Positions 1 to 7,930 of a stretch of DNA of 38,084 nt are shown here, in pieces. The translations under genes were made by a program, and so were the position numbers. Source of the DNA: an uncultured Pelagibacteraceae bacterium. GTDB taxonomy: Bacteria > Pseudomonadota > Alphaproteobacteria > Pelagibacterales > Pelagibacteraceae. The stretch lies in assembly GCA_902514755.1 (NCBI GenBank), contig CABXRY010000008.1, positions 1-38,084 of the forward strand. Reading direction: 5' to 3'. Below the pieces are notes generated by a model. It had not been told where the DNA came from and searched no databases. It worked only from the letters and a program-made list of their open reading frames with translations. How positions within the stretch are numbered: the first letter of the stretch is position 1; each line of letters begins with the position of its first letter.

Positions 1-71
1 TCAGAAAATAAACCTAAGCCTTCAATTTCTGAATTTCTAATTGTTAATTGATTTGGTAAAGGTCTATACAT
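1..71 (-). CDS. SET-domain-like protein, N-terminal fragment
   Basis: The minus strand has an ATG at 69-71 and stays open to the window edge. It encodes 23 residues starting MYRPLPNQLTIRNS and ending IEGLGLFS. The phrase 'S-x-IEGLGLFS' resembles the opening of SET-domain proteins (compare 'S.IEG.GLFA'), so a small SET-like protein is the best guess. The start lies 8 nt after the dimethylglycine dehydrogenase stop on the same strand, so it is probably the last known member of that operon. The rest lies outside the window, so no catalytic residue can be checked. Confidence 0.5.
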   Translation of the reverse strand, partial: MYRPLPNQLTIRNSEIEGLGLFS

Positions 72-79
72 AAAATATT

Positions 80-2485
80 TTAGTTTCTCATTTTTTGACC
101 ACTTGGATCATAAAGTGGCTCTTTAATTATAGAACAATTAAATAGATTTCCATTGATCTCTACTTGAATTTTACTTTCAGACTTAATTTTATTTTGATCG
201 ATAAATGTAAATGCCACACTTTTGTTCACAAAATGTGCAAAACCTCCTGATGTTACATAACCAATGCTTTGATCCCCATTCATTACAGCTTCATTATTTG
301 TTACATCAATATCATTTGTTTCAACAATTAAAGGTGTAAGTTTGCTTGAAGAGCTCTCTTTTTTTGCACTTTCTTTACCAATAAATTCTTTGTTCCAATT
401 TATAAACATATCTAATCCAGTTTCTTTTGCAGTAAAATCTGGTCTATAATCTAATGTCCAAGCTCCCCAATTTTTCTCTAATCTCATTGACATTAATGCC
501 CTTCCACCAAAAGGTTTAATATCAAATTCTTTTCCTGCTTCCATTAATTCTTCATAAAGTTTTAATTGATAGTGTGGTGCTACATAAATTTCATAACCAA
601 GCTCACCTGTAAATGAAATTCTATTTATTATAGCTGGTACACCACCAACGAACATTCTTCTAGAGTCTCTAAATTTAAACTTTTCATTTGAAACATCATC
701 TCTTACGATTTTTTCTAATACTTTTCTTGAATTAGGTCCTGCAATTGAAAACCCATGATACTCATCAGATCTATTTTTATAATTTAAATTAAATTTTACT
801 AAATGACTTTCAAACCAACGTCTATGCATTTCTTGTGCAGCTCCTGACCCAAAAACTATAAATTCATTTTCATCTAAACAAGCTATAGTTAAATCTCCAC
901 ATAATTTTCCTCTATATGATAACATTGGAGACAAAGATATTCTTCCTGGTTTTGGAATTTTTCCAGCCATAACATGATCTAAAAATTTTCTGGCATCAGG
1001 ACCTTTAAATTCATGTTTCGAAAAATTAGCAACTTCAATTAAACCAACATTTTCTCTAACATTAATAACTTCTTTCGAAACATAATCATGTGATCTTGAT
1101 CTTTTAATAGTGGGTTCTTCATGAGCATCTTCTTTATTATTTGCAAACCACAAAACATTTTCTAATCCAAAGCTATCACCCATAACCGCACCTTGATTTA
1201 CAAAACGATCATAAAGTGCAGTTGTTTTTTGTTTTCTTCCTTTTGGTAAAGTTTCATTAGGAAAAGTCATAATAAATCTTCGTTCATAATTTTCTGAAGA
1301 TTTTACTGTTCCATATTGAGGTGAGGCATAATCCCCAAATCTTGCAACATCCATTGCCCAAACGTCAATTGAAGGTTCGCCATCAATTATCCACTCAGCA
1401 ATACATTTTCCAACCCCACCGCCTTGGCAAAATCCAGCCATTACACCAACTGCTACCCAATAATTTTTCATACCTGGAACTGGGCCAATTAAAGGACTTC
1501 CATCAGGACCAAAAGTAAATGGACCGTTAACTATATTTTTTATTCCAGCGCGTTCTAATGCTGGCATTCTTTCAAAACCTATTGCTAGCCTTTCTTCAAT
1601 ATTATCTAATTTTGGCTGCAGTAACTCATGTCCAAAATTCATTGGTGTACCTTCAACTTTCCATGGAGTTGATTTTGGTTCATAAGTTCCAAGCAACATA
1701 CCTTTTCCTTCTTGTCTAAAGTAAATATTACCCTCAAAATCAGTACCAATTGGCAGTCTTTGATTGCCCATAGCTTCTATTTCTGGAATTGCTTCAGTGA
1801 TTAAATAATGATGTTCCATTGGTTGAACTGGAAGATTTAATCCTGCTAATTGACCAACTTCTCTTGCCCACAAACCACCAGCATTAATAACAATATCAGC
1901 ATTTATATTCCCTTTATCTGTGATTACATCCCAAGTTCCATCTTTTTTTTGTTTTGTGTCTTTAACAACTGTATGGGTATAATATTTTCCCCCATGAACT
2001 TTTGCAGCTTTAGCAAAAGCATAAGTAACGCCCGATGGATCAACTTCTCCATCAATTGGGTCCCACAACGCTAACAAATATCTTGATGGATCAATTAGAG
2101 GGTTTTTCTTTTTTACTTCTTCTAAAGAAATAAACTCTTGATCAAGCCCCATGTACCTTGCTTTTGATCTTTCTCTTTTTAAATAATCCGCCCAAACTTC
2201 ATTTGATGCCAAATAAAATCCACCACTTGGTTTAAAACCAACAGAATGACCAGACTCTTTTTCTATCTCTTTATATAAACCTATTGTATATGCCATCATT
2301 CGAGAGATATTTGGATCAGATGAGATTACATGTACGTTCCCAGCAGCATGCCAAGATGATCCTGAAGTCAGTTCATTTCTTTCAAGAAGAATACAATCTT
2401 TTAACCCGAACTTAGAAAGATGATAAAGGATTGAACATCCAACAACTCCTCCCCCTATAACAATTACCTTAGCATGTTTTTCCAT
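80..2485 (-). CDS. Dimethylglycine dehydrogenase-like FAD oxidoreductase with C-terminal GcvT folate domain
   Basis: This 801-aa protein has the two-part layout of dimethylglycine/sarcosine dehydrogenases. Residues 7-17 form the FAD Rossmann motif (VIVIGGGVVGC). SGSSWHAAGN at 41-50 matches the region that holds the covalent flavin histidine in mammalian DMGDH, so His46 is the candidate. From about residue 430 a GcvT-like aminomethyltransferase half follows, with SFTGELGYEIYV and ALMSMRLEKNWGAW typical of the folate-binding fold. Such enzymes oxidise an N-methyl group and pass the carbon to tetrahydrofolate as 5,10-methylene-THF. It starts 1 nt after bhmT ends, so dimethylglycine, the BHMT product, is the most likely substrate. 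Sarcosine or another N-methyl amino acid cannot be excluded. Confidence 0.85.
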   Translation of the reverse strand: MEKHAKVIVIGGGVVGCSILYHLSKFGLKDCILLERNELTSGSSWHAAGNVHVISSDPNISRMMAYTIGLYKEIEKESGHSVGFKPSGGFYLASNEVWADYLKRERSKARYMGLDQEFISLEEVKKKNPLIDPSRYLLALWDPIDGEVDPSGVTYAFAKAAKVHGGKYYTHTVVKDTKQKKDGTWDVITDKGNINADIVINAGGLWAREVGQLAGLNLPVQPMEHHYLITEAIPEIEAMGNQRLPIGTDFEGNIYFRQEGKGMLLGTYEPKSTPWKVEGTPMNFGHELLQPKLDNIEERLAIGFERMPALERAGIKNIVNGPFTFGPDGSPLIGPVPGMKNYWVAVGVMAGFCQGGGVGKCIAEWIIDGEPSIDVWAMDVARFGDYASPQYGTVKSSENYERRFIMTFPNETLPKGRKQKTTALYDRFVNQGAVMGDSFGLENVLWFANNKEDAHEEPTIKRSRSHDYVSKEVINVRENVGLIEVANFSKHEFKGPDARKFLDHVMAGKIPKPGRISLSPMLSYRGKLCGDLTIACLDENEFIVFGSGAAQEMHRRWFESHLVKFNLNYKNRSDEYHGFSIAGPNSRKVLEKIVRDDVSNEKFKFRDSRRMFVGGVPAIINRISFTGELGYEIYVAPHYQLKLYEELMEAGKEFDIKPFGGRALMSMRLEKNWGAWTLDYRPDFTAKETGLDMFINWNKEFIGKESAKKESSSSKLTPLIVETNDIDVTNNEAVMNGDQSIGYVTSGGFAHFVNKSVAFTFIDQNKIKSESKIQVEINGNLFNCSIIKEPLYDPSGQKMRN

Positions 2486-2486
2486 A

Positions 2487-3527
2487 TTAATATTTAATCT
2501 CTTTATTCACTTTTTTTAAAGACTTATCTGTTCCGTGATGAAAGTGTTTACTCATATCAGGCATATATTTCATCGAAATTGGTTTCTTTCCAATTGCAAC
2601 TGACATTTCCCTGACGTGATGAGCTTCTGCTCCACAACATATACCAATAAAATTTATTTTACTTTCAACACAATCTTTGGCAAATTCAGCCATCTCATAT
2701 CGATTGCAAAATAAATTGTCTAAAGCAACAGGGAAAGCATTACCTCCTGGAATACAATCACAACCATGATCAGTGATATTTAAAAAGCCAGGTTCCTCTT
2801 TAGTTGTTCTGTAAGGAACAGGAAGTCCTGCCACATGACATGAAACTTTATCTCTAATTTTTCTTAATAATTTCATTGTCATTTCTGGTCCTCGATAACA
2901 ATTCAAACCAACCACATCAGCACCTAGATCTTCCATCATCTTACATGCATCTTCGGCGCTGTGACCTTCCCTAGTTTTATCTCCTCTAGGTATTGCAAAA
3001 TTACAAACTGCAATAAGTCCAGCATCTTTTATAGCTTTTAATGCAATTTTCATTTCATCAGACCAACTAATTGTTTCAGCAATTACAAAATCTACACCAG
3101 CTTCTTTAGCCCAAGCAACTTGTTCTTCATACATTTGCTGACATAGTTTATGAGTATTTACATCGTTAGGATCAAATATATTTGTATTTGCCACATCACC
3201 ACAAACCATCAGATCTAAATCTTTAAATTCAGCAGCTGCATCTTTTGCAATTTTAAGAGCATTCTTTTGCATTGGTTCTAATAAATGTTCTTTACCTATT
3301 ATTCGCAGTTTTTCTCTATGCCCATAATATGTAAAAGCTTGAACAACGTCTGAGCCAGCTCTAATAAATTCTCTATGTAATTGAGTTACTACTTCCGGAT
3401 GTTCTAAAACAACTTCTGGAACAAAAGGTCCTGCTGATAGATATCCCCTTCTTTCCATTGCGAAAAGATACCCTTCAGCACACATTATTGGGCCTTCATT
3501 TAATTTAGTAATAAGATCTTTTTTCAT
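2487..3527 (-). CDS. bhmT: Betaine-homocysteine S-methyltransferase family protein
   Basis: The 346-aa product belongs to the Zn-dependent homocysteine S-methyltransferase family. The zinc-binding cysteines are present: Cys210 in VVGLNCYRGPEMT and the pair Cys297-Cys298 in IGICCGAEAHHVREM. The N-terminal ERRGYLSAGPFVPEVVLEHP resembles betaine-specific enzymes. The expected reaction is glycine betaine plus homocysteine giving dimethylglycine plus methionine in the cytoplasm. It lies 11 nt downstream of the Rieske gene and 1 nt upstream of the dimethylglycine dehydrogenase, so its product has an immediate consumer. SAR11 bhmT genes have been described with SAM riboswitches. The 11-nt gap here leaves no room for one. 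Methyl donors other than betaine, such as DMSP, are possible. Confidence 0.85.
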   Translation of the reverse strand: MKKDLITKLNEGPIMCAEGYLFAMERRGYLSAGPFVPEVVLEHPEVVTQLHREFIRAGSDVVQAFTYYGHREKLRIIGKEHLLEPMQKNALKIAKDAAAEFKDLDLMVCGDVANTNIFDPNDVNTHKLCQQMYEEQVAWAKEAGVDFVIAETISWSDEMKIALKAIKDAGLIAVCNFAIPRGDKTREGHSAEDACKMMEDLGADVVGLNCYRGPEMTMKLLRKIRDKVSCHVAGLPVPYRTTKEEPGFLNITDHGCDCIPGGNAFPVALDNLFCNRYEMAEFAKDCVESKINFIGICCGAEAHHVREMSVAIGKKPISMKYMPDMSKHFHHGTDKSLKKVNKEIKY

Positions 3528-3538
3528 AATTTATCCTT

Positions 3539-4732
3539 TCATTTGGTTAAGTTAGTTGCAACCCACTTATGAAATATCAAAGTAGGAGTATCCATTACTG
3601 GGGAAAAATTTCCACCATTGTAAGCAGGTGAACTTCGACCCCTTTGCATTCCCTCTATTGCAGCAATATCTTCATTCATAACTTCTTGCCAAAATGCAAA
3701 ATTTTTTTTTCTTATTTCTTTATATTCGTCACTTGAAGCACTTTCGTCTCCAACATAATACATTTCAAAATGTTCTCTTGTATTATTATTTGACAATGGC
3801 TCTAACCAAAAAGCATAAAAATGATCAACATGTATCCCAAGCATAACGTTAGGAAACAAAGAAATATATTCTGAATTTTGATAAAGATCGCTAGGCCAAT
3901 TTGGAAATATTGAAAGTTTTTTATTTCCATCGAATTGTTGGCAGTATTTATTGCTACCTTGTCCAGAAAAAGTTTCTGTAAGATCTCCAATATGATAATG
4001 GTCTTTTAAATTTGAAACTCTATTTAATTCTGGATGAACCCAAGGTAAGTGATAGCTTTCACAATAATTTTCAATTGCAAATTTCCAATTACTTTTTACT
4101 TCCATATTAAAATAACCAAAATCTTCAGCATGTCTTATTAATTTTTGATCTTCTTTTGATATAAACTTTGACCATTGCTTTTCTAAAGGATCGATACTTT
4201 CCTCAAAATCTTTTTTATTTTTATTGACATTAATGAATATTAAATCCATCCAAACATATGATGAAACTTCTTTAAGATTGCTTTTTGATTTAATAAAACC
4301 ATCTGCCTCATGTATATTCATTCCACCAACATGAGGTGTAGCTATCAATTCACCATTAAAATTATATGACCATGAATGATATGGACATCTTATAGTGTTC
4401 TTTAATTTACATTCTTTATTTAAAAGTGTCATGCCTCTATGACTACAAACGTTATGGAATACTCTAATTTTATTATTTTTATCTCGTAAAATTAAAAGTG
4501 GAATTCCCATTAAATTAAATGGTTTTGCATCACCAGTTTCAGGCACTGAACTAGATACACCCACAACTATCCAGTTATCAAAGAAAACTTTCTCTCTTTC
4601 TATTTTAAAATATTCATCATTTAAATAGCACTCATTAGGAAGACCATTTGCTTCATTAATTGAATTTTTTGTAGCTTCGATTTTATCTAGATCGACAATT
4701 CTTGATAATGCATCTAAATTTTGTGACTTCAT
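3539..4732 (-). CDS. Rieske non-heme iron oxygenase, alpha subunit (glycine betaine monooxygenase-like)
   Basis: The 397-aa protein carries a complete Rieske centre: Cys96-x-His98 (NVCSHRGMTLL) and Cys116-x2-His119 (RCPYHSWSYN). The catalytic domain has ENYCESYHLPWVHPEL, giving His228 and His233, and Asp355 in VMNEDIAAIEGMQRG as the third iron ligand. This is the architecture of GbcA, choline monooxygenase and stachydrine demethylase. Glycine betaine demethylation to dimethylglycine plus formaldehyde fits the neighbours bhmT and dimethylglycine dehydrogenase, but the substrate is inferred. No GbcB-type reductase is in the window, so its electron donor must be encoded elsewhere. The ATG at 4732 follows a strong Shine-Dalgarno (AGGAGG, 4736-4741) with a short spacer. 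It heads the minus-strand operon. Confidence 0.8.
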   Translation of the reverse strand: MKSQNLDALSRIVDLDKIEATKNSINEANGLPNECYLNDEYFKIEREKVFFDNWIVVGVSSSVPETGDAKPFNLMGIPLLILRDKNNKIRVFHNVCSHRGMTLLNKECKLKNTIRCPYHSWSYNFNGELIATPHVGGMNIHEADGFIKSKSNLKEVSSYVWMDLIFINVNKNKKDFEESIDPLEKQWSKFISKEDQKLIRHAEDFGYFNMEVKSNWKFAIENYCESYHLPWVHPELNRVSNLKDHYHIGDLTETFSGQGSNKYCQQFDGNKKLSIFPNWPSDLYQNSEYISLFPNVMLGIHVDHFYAFWLEPLSNNNTREHFEMYYVGDESASSDEYKEIRKKNFAFWQEVMNEDIAAIEGMQRGRSSPAYNGGNFSPVMDTPTLIFHKWVATNLTK

Positions 4733-4817
4733 TAACCTCCTTTTCTATTTAATTTAGTTTTACTTAAATTTAGAAAACTAGGTTTTTATTACGATTCTCT
4801 GATAATTATCTGTTGAA

Positions 4818-4843
4818 ATACAGGTTGACAATTCAAGCTGTAT
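4818..4843. promoter_or_regulatory. 26-bp near-perfect palindrome in a divergent promoter region (operator candidate)
   Basis: Half sites ATACAGGTTGA (4818-4828) and TCAAGCTGTAT (4833-4843) are inverted around a CAAT centre, with 10 of 11 positions matching. It lies in the 250-bp region between the Rieske operon (minus) and the MTHFR-like/DmdA-like operon (plus). On the minus strand it overlaps TTGTCA, which is followed about 15-16 nt later by GATAAT/ATAATT, a plausible promoter for the Rieske operon. A dimeric regulator could bind here, or the RNA could form a hairpin. I see no SAM-II, SAM-V or glycine riboswitch core in the region. Confidence 0.5.
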
Positions 4844-4983
4844 GAAAATCCATTTACAAATTCAGGACCAATCCAAATCATAAAAAAACGTATCATAAAA
4901 TGGGCAAAATCAAAATAAAATTCACTCCACAAGGGGTACTTTGTAGTAGTTGAATTTCTTTGACAGCATTTTCAAATAAGATA

Positions 4984-5727
4984 ATGATCGAGAAAAAAAT
5001 GAATTTTTCACTAGAAATTGGTCCTAAAACTGACCTTGAAACATTACCTCCAGTTAAGGATGTTTACGTCACAATGCTACCTGGTGGAGACTATAAAGAG
5101 ACTTCAGATCAATCTATTGAACTTGTAAAAAAAGGTTTTAATCCTGTGCCTCATTTTCCTGCAAGATCAATTCAAAACGATTCTGAGCTTAAAGATTACG
5201 TTTCAAGATGTAAAGATGGTGGAGTAAATCAAGCATTAATTATTGGTGGTGGTAGAGAACCAATGGGAAAATTTGATAGTTCATTTCAAATTTTAGAAAC
5301 AGGTTATTTTGAAAATATGAAAATAGGAATTGCTGGACATCCTGAGGGAAGTCCTGACATATCCGATACCGATTTAGACAAAGCTATGATGGATAAAAAG
5401 CCTTATGCTGATTATATAGTAACTCAATGGCTATTAGACCCTCAGCCTATCATAGATTTTATTTCTAAACAAAGCGTACCAGTGCATGTTGGAATTACTG
5501 GACCTCTTAAAATAACAAGCTTAATAAAGTTTGCTAATATTGTTGGAGCAAAAAATTCCTTAAATTTTCTTAAATCTAATTTTAGTAAGGCGTTAGATTT
5601 ATTGAAACCTAAAGACCCTAATGATTTAATTGGGAAAGTTAAATCGCATACTGATAACTTCCACATTTATACATTCGGCGGCTTGAAGGAAACAAACAAG
5701 TGGTTGAAGGAGAATAGTTATGTCTAA
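4984..5727 (+). CDS. Methylenetetrahydrofolate reductase-like protein
   Basis: The product is about 247 aa, shorter than E. coli MetF (296). MetF-like features include FSLEIGPKTDLE at the N terminus, PVPHFPARSIQND, a LIIGGGREP strand, IGIAGHPEGSPD, and IVTQWLLDPQ, which parallels the substrate-binding Gln strand of MTHFR. The reading frame is open back to a TTG at 4960. ATG 4984 or ATG 4999 is the likelier start, and no Shine-Dalgarno settles it. Its stop overlaps the DmdA-family start by 8 nt, so the two are translationally coupled. Inference: it oxidises the 5-methyl-THF made by the demethylase back to 5,10-methylene-THF, as metF does beside ligM in aromatic O-demethylation. A role in methionine synthesis is the alternative. 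Confidence 0.7.
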   Translation: MIEKKMNFSLEIGPKTDLETLPPVKDVYVTMLPGGDYKETSDQSIELVKKGFNPVPHFPARSIQNDSELKDYVSRCKDGGVNQALIIGGGREPMGKFDSSFQILETGYFENMKIGIAGHPEGSPDISDTDLDKAMMDKKPYADYIVTQWLLDPQPIIDFISKQSVPVHVGITGPLKITSLIKFANIVGAKNSLNFLKSNFSKALDLLKPKDPNDLIGKVKSHTDNFHIYTFGGLKETNKWLKENSYV

Positions 5728-7078
5728 TGAATTTGACTATACTAAACTAAAACATGTTACTTCAGTTGATCAATCAGATCGTGCAGTACCATATAATTTA
5801 AGACAAAGTGGGCCAACTAAAGTTGAAATGCTTATCTCAACAAGAGTAAGAAAATCACCTTATTGGCATTTATCAATGCAAGCAGGTTGTTGGAGAGCAA
5901 CTGTTTACAATCGTATTTATCATCCAAGAGGTTATGTAAAACCAGAAGATGGTGGAGCAATGGTTGAGTATGATGCAATTGTAAATCACGTTACTATGTG
6001 GAACGTTGCTGTTGAAAGACAAATTAGAGTGAAGGGTCCAGATGCAGAAAAATTTACTGACTATGTAATAACAAGAGATGCAACAAAAATTTCTCCTATG
6101 AGAGCAAGATATGTAATCTTGTGTAATGCTTATGGAGGAGTGTTAAATGATCCAATCCTTCTTAGAATTGCTAAGGATGAATTTTGGTTTTCATTATCTG
6201 ACTCAGATATTGGCATGTATCTTCAAGGTGTAAATGCTGATGGAAGATTTGATTGTAAAATTGAAGAAATTGATGTCAGTCCTGTACAGATACAAGGTCC
6301 TAAAGCAAAAGCTTTAATGAAAGATCTTTGTGAAGATCAAGTTGATTTCGATAATATGCCTTTTTATGGTTTGGCTGAAGCGAAAATAGGTGGAAGAAGT
6401 TGTGTAATTTCACAATCTGGTTTCTCAGGAGAAGCCGGATATGAAATATATCTTAGAGACTCTACTCTATATGCTGATGATATGTGGAATGCTGTTCTTG
6501 AAGCAGGTAAAAAACATAGCCTTATGGTTATTGCTCCAGCTCACCACAGAAGAATTCAAGCTGGAATTCTTTCATGGGGTCAAGATATGGACCAACAACA
6601 TAATCCTTTTCAGTGTAACTTAGGTTATCAAGTTTCTTTATCTGGAAAAGGTGAATGGGCTAAAAAAGGTGACTATGTTGGTAAAGCTGCATTAGAAAAA
6701 ATGGGTGCTGAACTCAAAGATGGTAAAAAACCTTACAAGCTTCAATTAGTTGGACTTGAATTAGGTGGAAAACCAATTGAAGAATACGCACCTGATTTTT
6801 GGCTAGTATCACCAGAGAGTGGTGGAGATCCTGTTGGATTTATTACTTCTCCTTGGTATCACCCAGAAAAAAAACAAAATATCGCAATGGGATATGTACC
6901 ATTTGATGGAACATTAAACGCAAATGGTTTTCCAAAAGGTAAAGTTGGAACTAAATTTAAAGTTCACCTACCAGAAAAATACTCTGATAAACCAGGAACT
7001 CCTGTTGATGCGGTTGTAGTGGATATTCCATTCAAAGAGTCTTTCAACGCAAACACTAGAGAAGTTGTAAAAGGCTAA
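5720..7078 (+). CDS. DmdA-family (GcvT-like) tetrahydrofolate-dependent demethylase, substrate uncertain
   Basis: The 452-aa protein belongs to the GcvT fold and looks closest to DMSP demethylase DmdA. LISTRVRKSPYW and TVYNRIYHPRGY near residues 39-74 and MWNVAVERQIRVKGPDAE resemble DmdA from memory, as do GGVLNDPILLRI and SQSGFSGEAGYEIYL. RRIQAGILSWGQDMDQQHNPFQC matches the segment before the folate site. It is longer than Pelagibacter DmdA, which is about 369 aa as I recall. Extra length lies in a C-terminal segment (IEEYAPDFWLVSPESGGDP...) that recalls LigM/DesA O-demethylases. It should transfer a methyl group to THF, giving 5-methyl-THF, which fits the coupled reductase-like gene. DMSP is possible, but I would not assign the substrate. 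Confidence 0.75.
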   Translation: MSNEFDYTKLKHVTSVDQSDRAVPYNLRQSGPTKVEMLISTRVRKSPYWHLSMQAGCWRATVYNRIYHPRGYVKPEDGGAMVEYDAIVNHVTMWNVAVERQIRVKGPDAEKFTDYVITRDATKISPMRARYVILCNAYGGVLNDPILLRIAKDEFWFSLSDSDIGMYLQGVNADGRFDCKIEEIDVSPVQIQGPKAKALMKDLCEDQVDFDNMPFYGLAEAKIGGRSCVISQSGFSGEAGYEIYLRDSTLYADDMWNAVLEAGKKHSLMVIAPAHHRRIQAGILSWGQDMDQQHNPFQCNLGYQVSLSGKGEWAKKGDYVGKAALEKMGAELKDGKKPYKLQLVGLELGGKPIEEYAPDFWLVSPESGGDPVGFITSPWYHPEKKQNIAMGYVPFDGTLNANGFPKGKVGTKFKVHLPEKYSDKPGTPVDAVVVDIPFKESFNANTREVVKG

Positions 7079-7086
7079 ATTTATTT

Positions 7087-7110
7087 GGGGGAGTAAATTA
7101 AACCTCCCCC
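7087..7110 (+). terminator. GC-rich hairpin after the DmdA-family gene
   Basis: GGGGGAG (7087-7093) pairs with CTCCCCC (7104-7110) across a 10-nt loop, starting 9 nt after the stop codon. It is a striking GC island in AT-rich sequence. The following tract (ATTTCTTC) is only moderately T-rich, so termination may be incomplete. That would allow some readthrough into the membrane peptide gene starting at 7120. Confidence 0.65.
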
Positions 7111-7119
7111 ATTTCTTCA

Positions 7120-7221
7120 ATGACTAAAGGTTTTTTGATAGTAGTTTGCATTATCATTATGATTGCTTTAATAGTATTTCCATTATTAGTTTCATATAAA
7201 GCACAAAAAAATAAAAAATAA
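7120..7221 (+). CDS. 33-aa single-span membrane peptide
   Basis: ATG at 7120 to TAA at 7219-7221 encodes MTKGFLIVVCIIIM, then IALIVFPLLVSYKAQ, then KNKK. One hydrophobic helix (residues about 5-24) precedes a basic tail, predicting a small inner-membrane peptide with the tail in the cytoplasm. Its stop overlaps the next start in TAATG, which argues for real translation coupled to the Yip1-like gene. No family is recognised. The start lies just after the 7087-7110 hairpin, so expression may need readthrough or a promoter I cannot see. Confidence 0.55.
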   Translation: MTKGFLIVVCIIIMIALIVFPLLVSYKAQKNKK

Positions 7222-7766
7222 TGTTTGCTGAATTTTTAAATATAGTTTTTAAATCTATAAAATTAGATAAATCTTTATATTCAGATAATAAAAATTTTGG
7301 TGAAGCTTCAGTTTATTTTGCTGGTTTAATTATGATTTTAGATGGCATTGCAGGTGCTGTTGCCGCTAACACAGTGATTAAAACAGCAGTCGCAATGTCA
7401 GGACTTACATCAATTTTAACTTGGTTAGTTTGGGCGATCTTTATTTATGTGATTGGGGTGAAACTTTTTCCAGATAAAAAATCAAAAGTTCCGTTTAAAA
7501 AAATTTTAACAGCAGTTGGATTTGCTCATGCACCTGGTTTACTTAGATTTTTTGCAGTGACACCTAATATGATGATACCAATTATTTTTTTAACACAATT
7601 TTGGATTTTTGCTGGATTAATTATTTCAACAAAACAAGTATTGGGCTTAAAATCAAATATTAAATCTTTTGGAATAGTTTTCTTATCATTTTTAATTATA
7701 GCATTTTTATCTATATCTTTTGTAATGAGTAGAATGAATATGTTGCCTGTTAGTCAGATTAGCTAG
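7221..7766 (+). CDS. Yip1-like multi-spanning membrane protein
   Basis: The 181-aa protein has about five hydrophobic segments after an amphipathic N terminus (MFAEFLNIVFKSIKLD). The arrangement, including YFAGLIMILDGIAGAVAA and ILTAVGFAHAPGLLRFF, resembles bacterial Yip1-domain proteins. Their function in bacteria is not established. It is coupled to the 33-aa membrane peptide by a TAATG overlap. It converges with the next minus-strand gene, overlapping by 4 nt at the two stop codons. It has no evident catalytic motif, so I assign no function beyond membrane location. Confidence 0.6.
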   Translation: MFAEFLNIVFKSIKLDKSLYSDNKNFGEASVYFAGLIMILDGIAGAVAANTVIKTAVAMSGLTSILTWLVWAIFIYVIGVKLFPDKKSKVPFKKILTAVGFAHAPGLLRFFAVTPNMMIPIIFLTQFWIFAGLIISTKQVLGLKSNIKSFGIVFLSFLIIAFLSISFVMSRMNMLPVSQIS

Positions 7767-7930
7767 ATTGGAAAAATAGTCTTAGATACTCTACAAGACG
7801 AACAAAGTTTATAACTAGTTAAAATTAAATTTTGAGACACACTTTCGTCTTCCTTTTTGCATTCCTCACAAATATTATCTAGTTCTTTAATAATTTCTGC
7901 ATCATAACTATTTTCTAATTTATTAGTCAT
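7763..7930 (-). CDS. 55-aa protein with two CxxC pairs (zinc-ribbon-like)
   Basis: From the ATG at 7928-7930 the protein runs MTNKLENSYD... and contains ICEECKK and LCSSCRV, two CxxC pairs about 25 residues apart. This spacing suits a small zinc-binding knuckle. The frame is open further upstream to give 70 aa, but ATG 7930 sits in an 8-nt overlap (ATGACTAA) with the end of the DUF3726-like gene. That pattern favours the shorter start. It closes the four-gene minus-strand operon. The function is unknown; a metal-binding accessory to the upstream proteins is speculation. Confidence 0.6.
   Translation of the reverse strand: MTNKLENSYDAEIIKELDNICEECKKEDESVSQNLILTSYKLCSSCRVSKTIFPI

Noticed and set aside
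3802..3990. 62-aa minus-strand frame inside the Rieske gene
   Set aside because: It lies entirely within a gene with full catalytic motifs in another frame, and its product is low-complexity hydrophobic sequence.
4733..4983. SAM-V, SAM-II or glycine riboswitch before the Rieske/bhmT operon
   Set aside because: I looked for the conserved cores I remember and found only partial likeness (TCCTGAA). A covariance search would settle it.
4960..4983. TTG start for the MTHFR-like gene
   Set aside because: It has no Shine-Dalgarno, and ATG codons at 4984 and 4999 lie just before the conserved beta strand.
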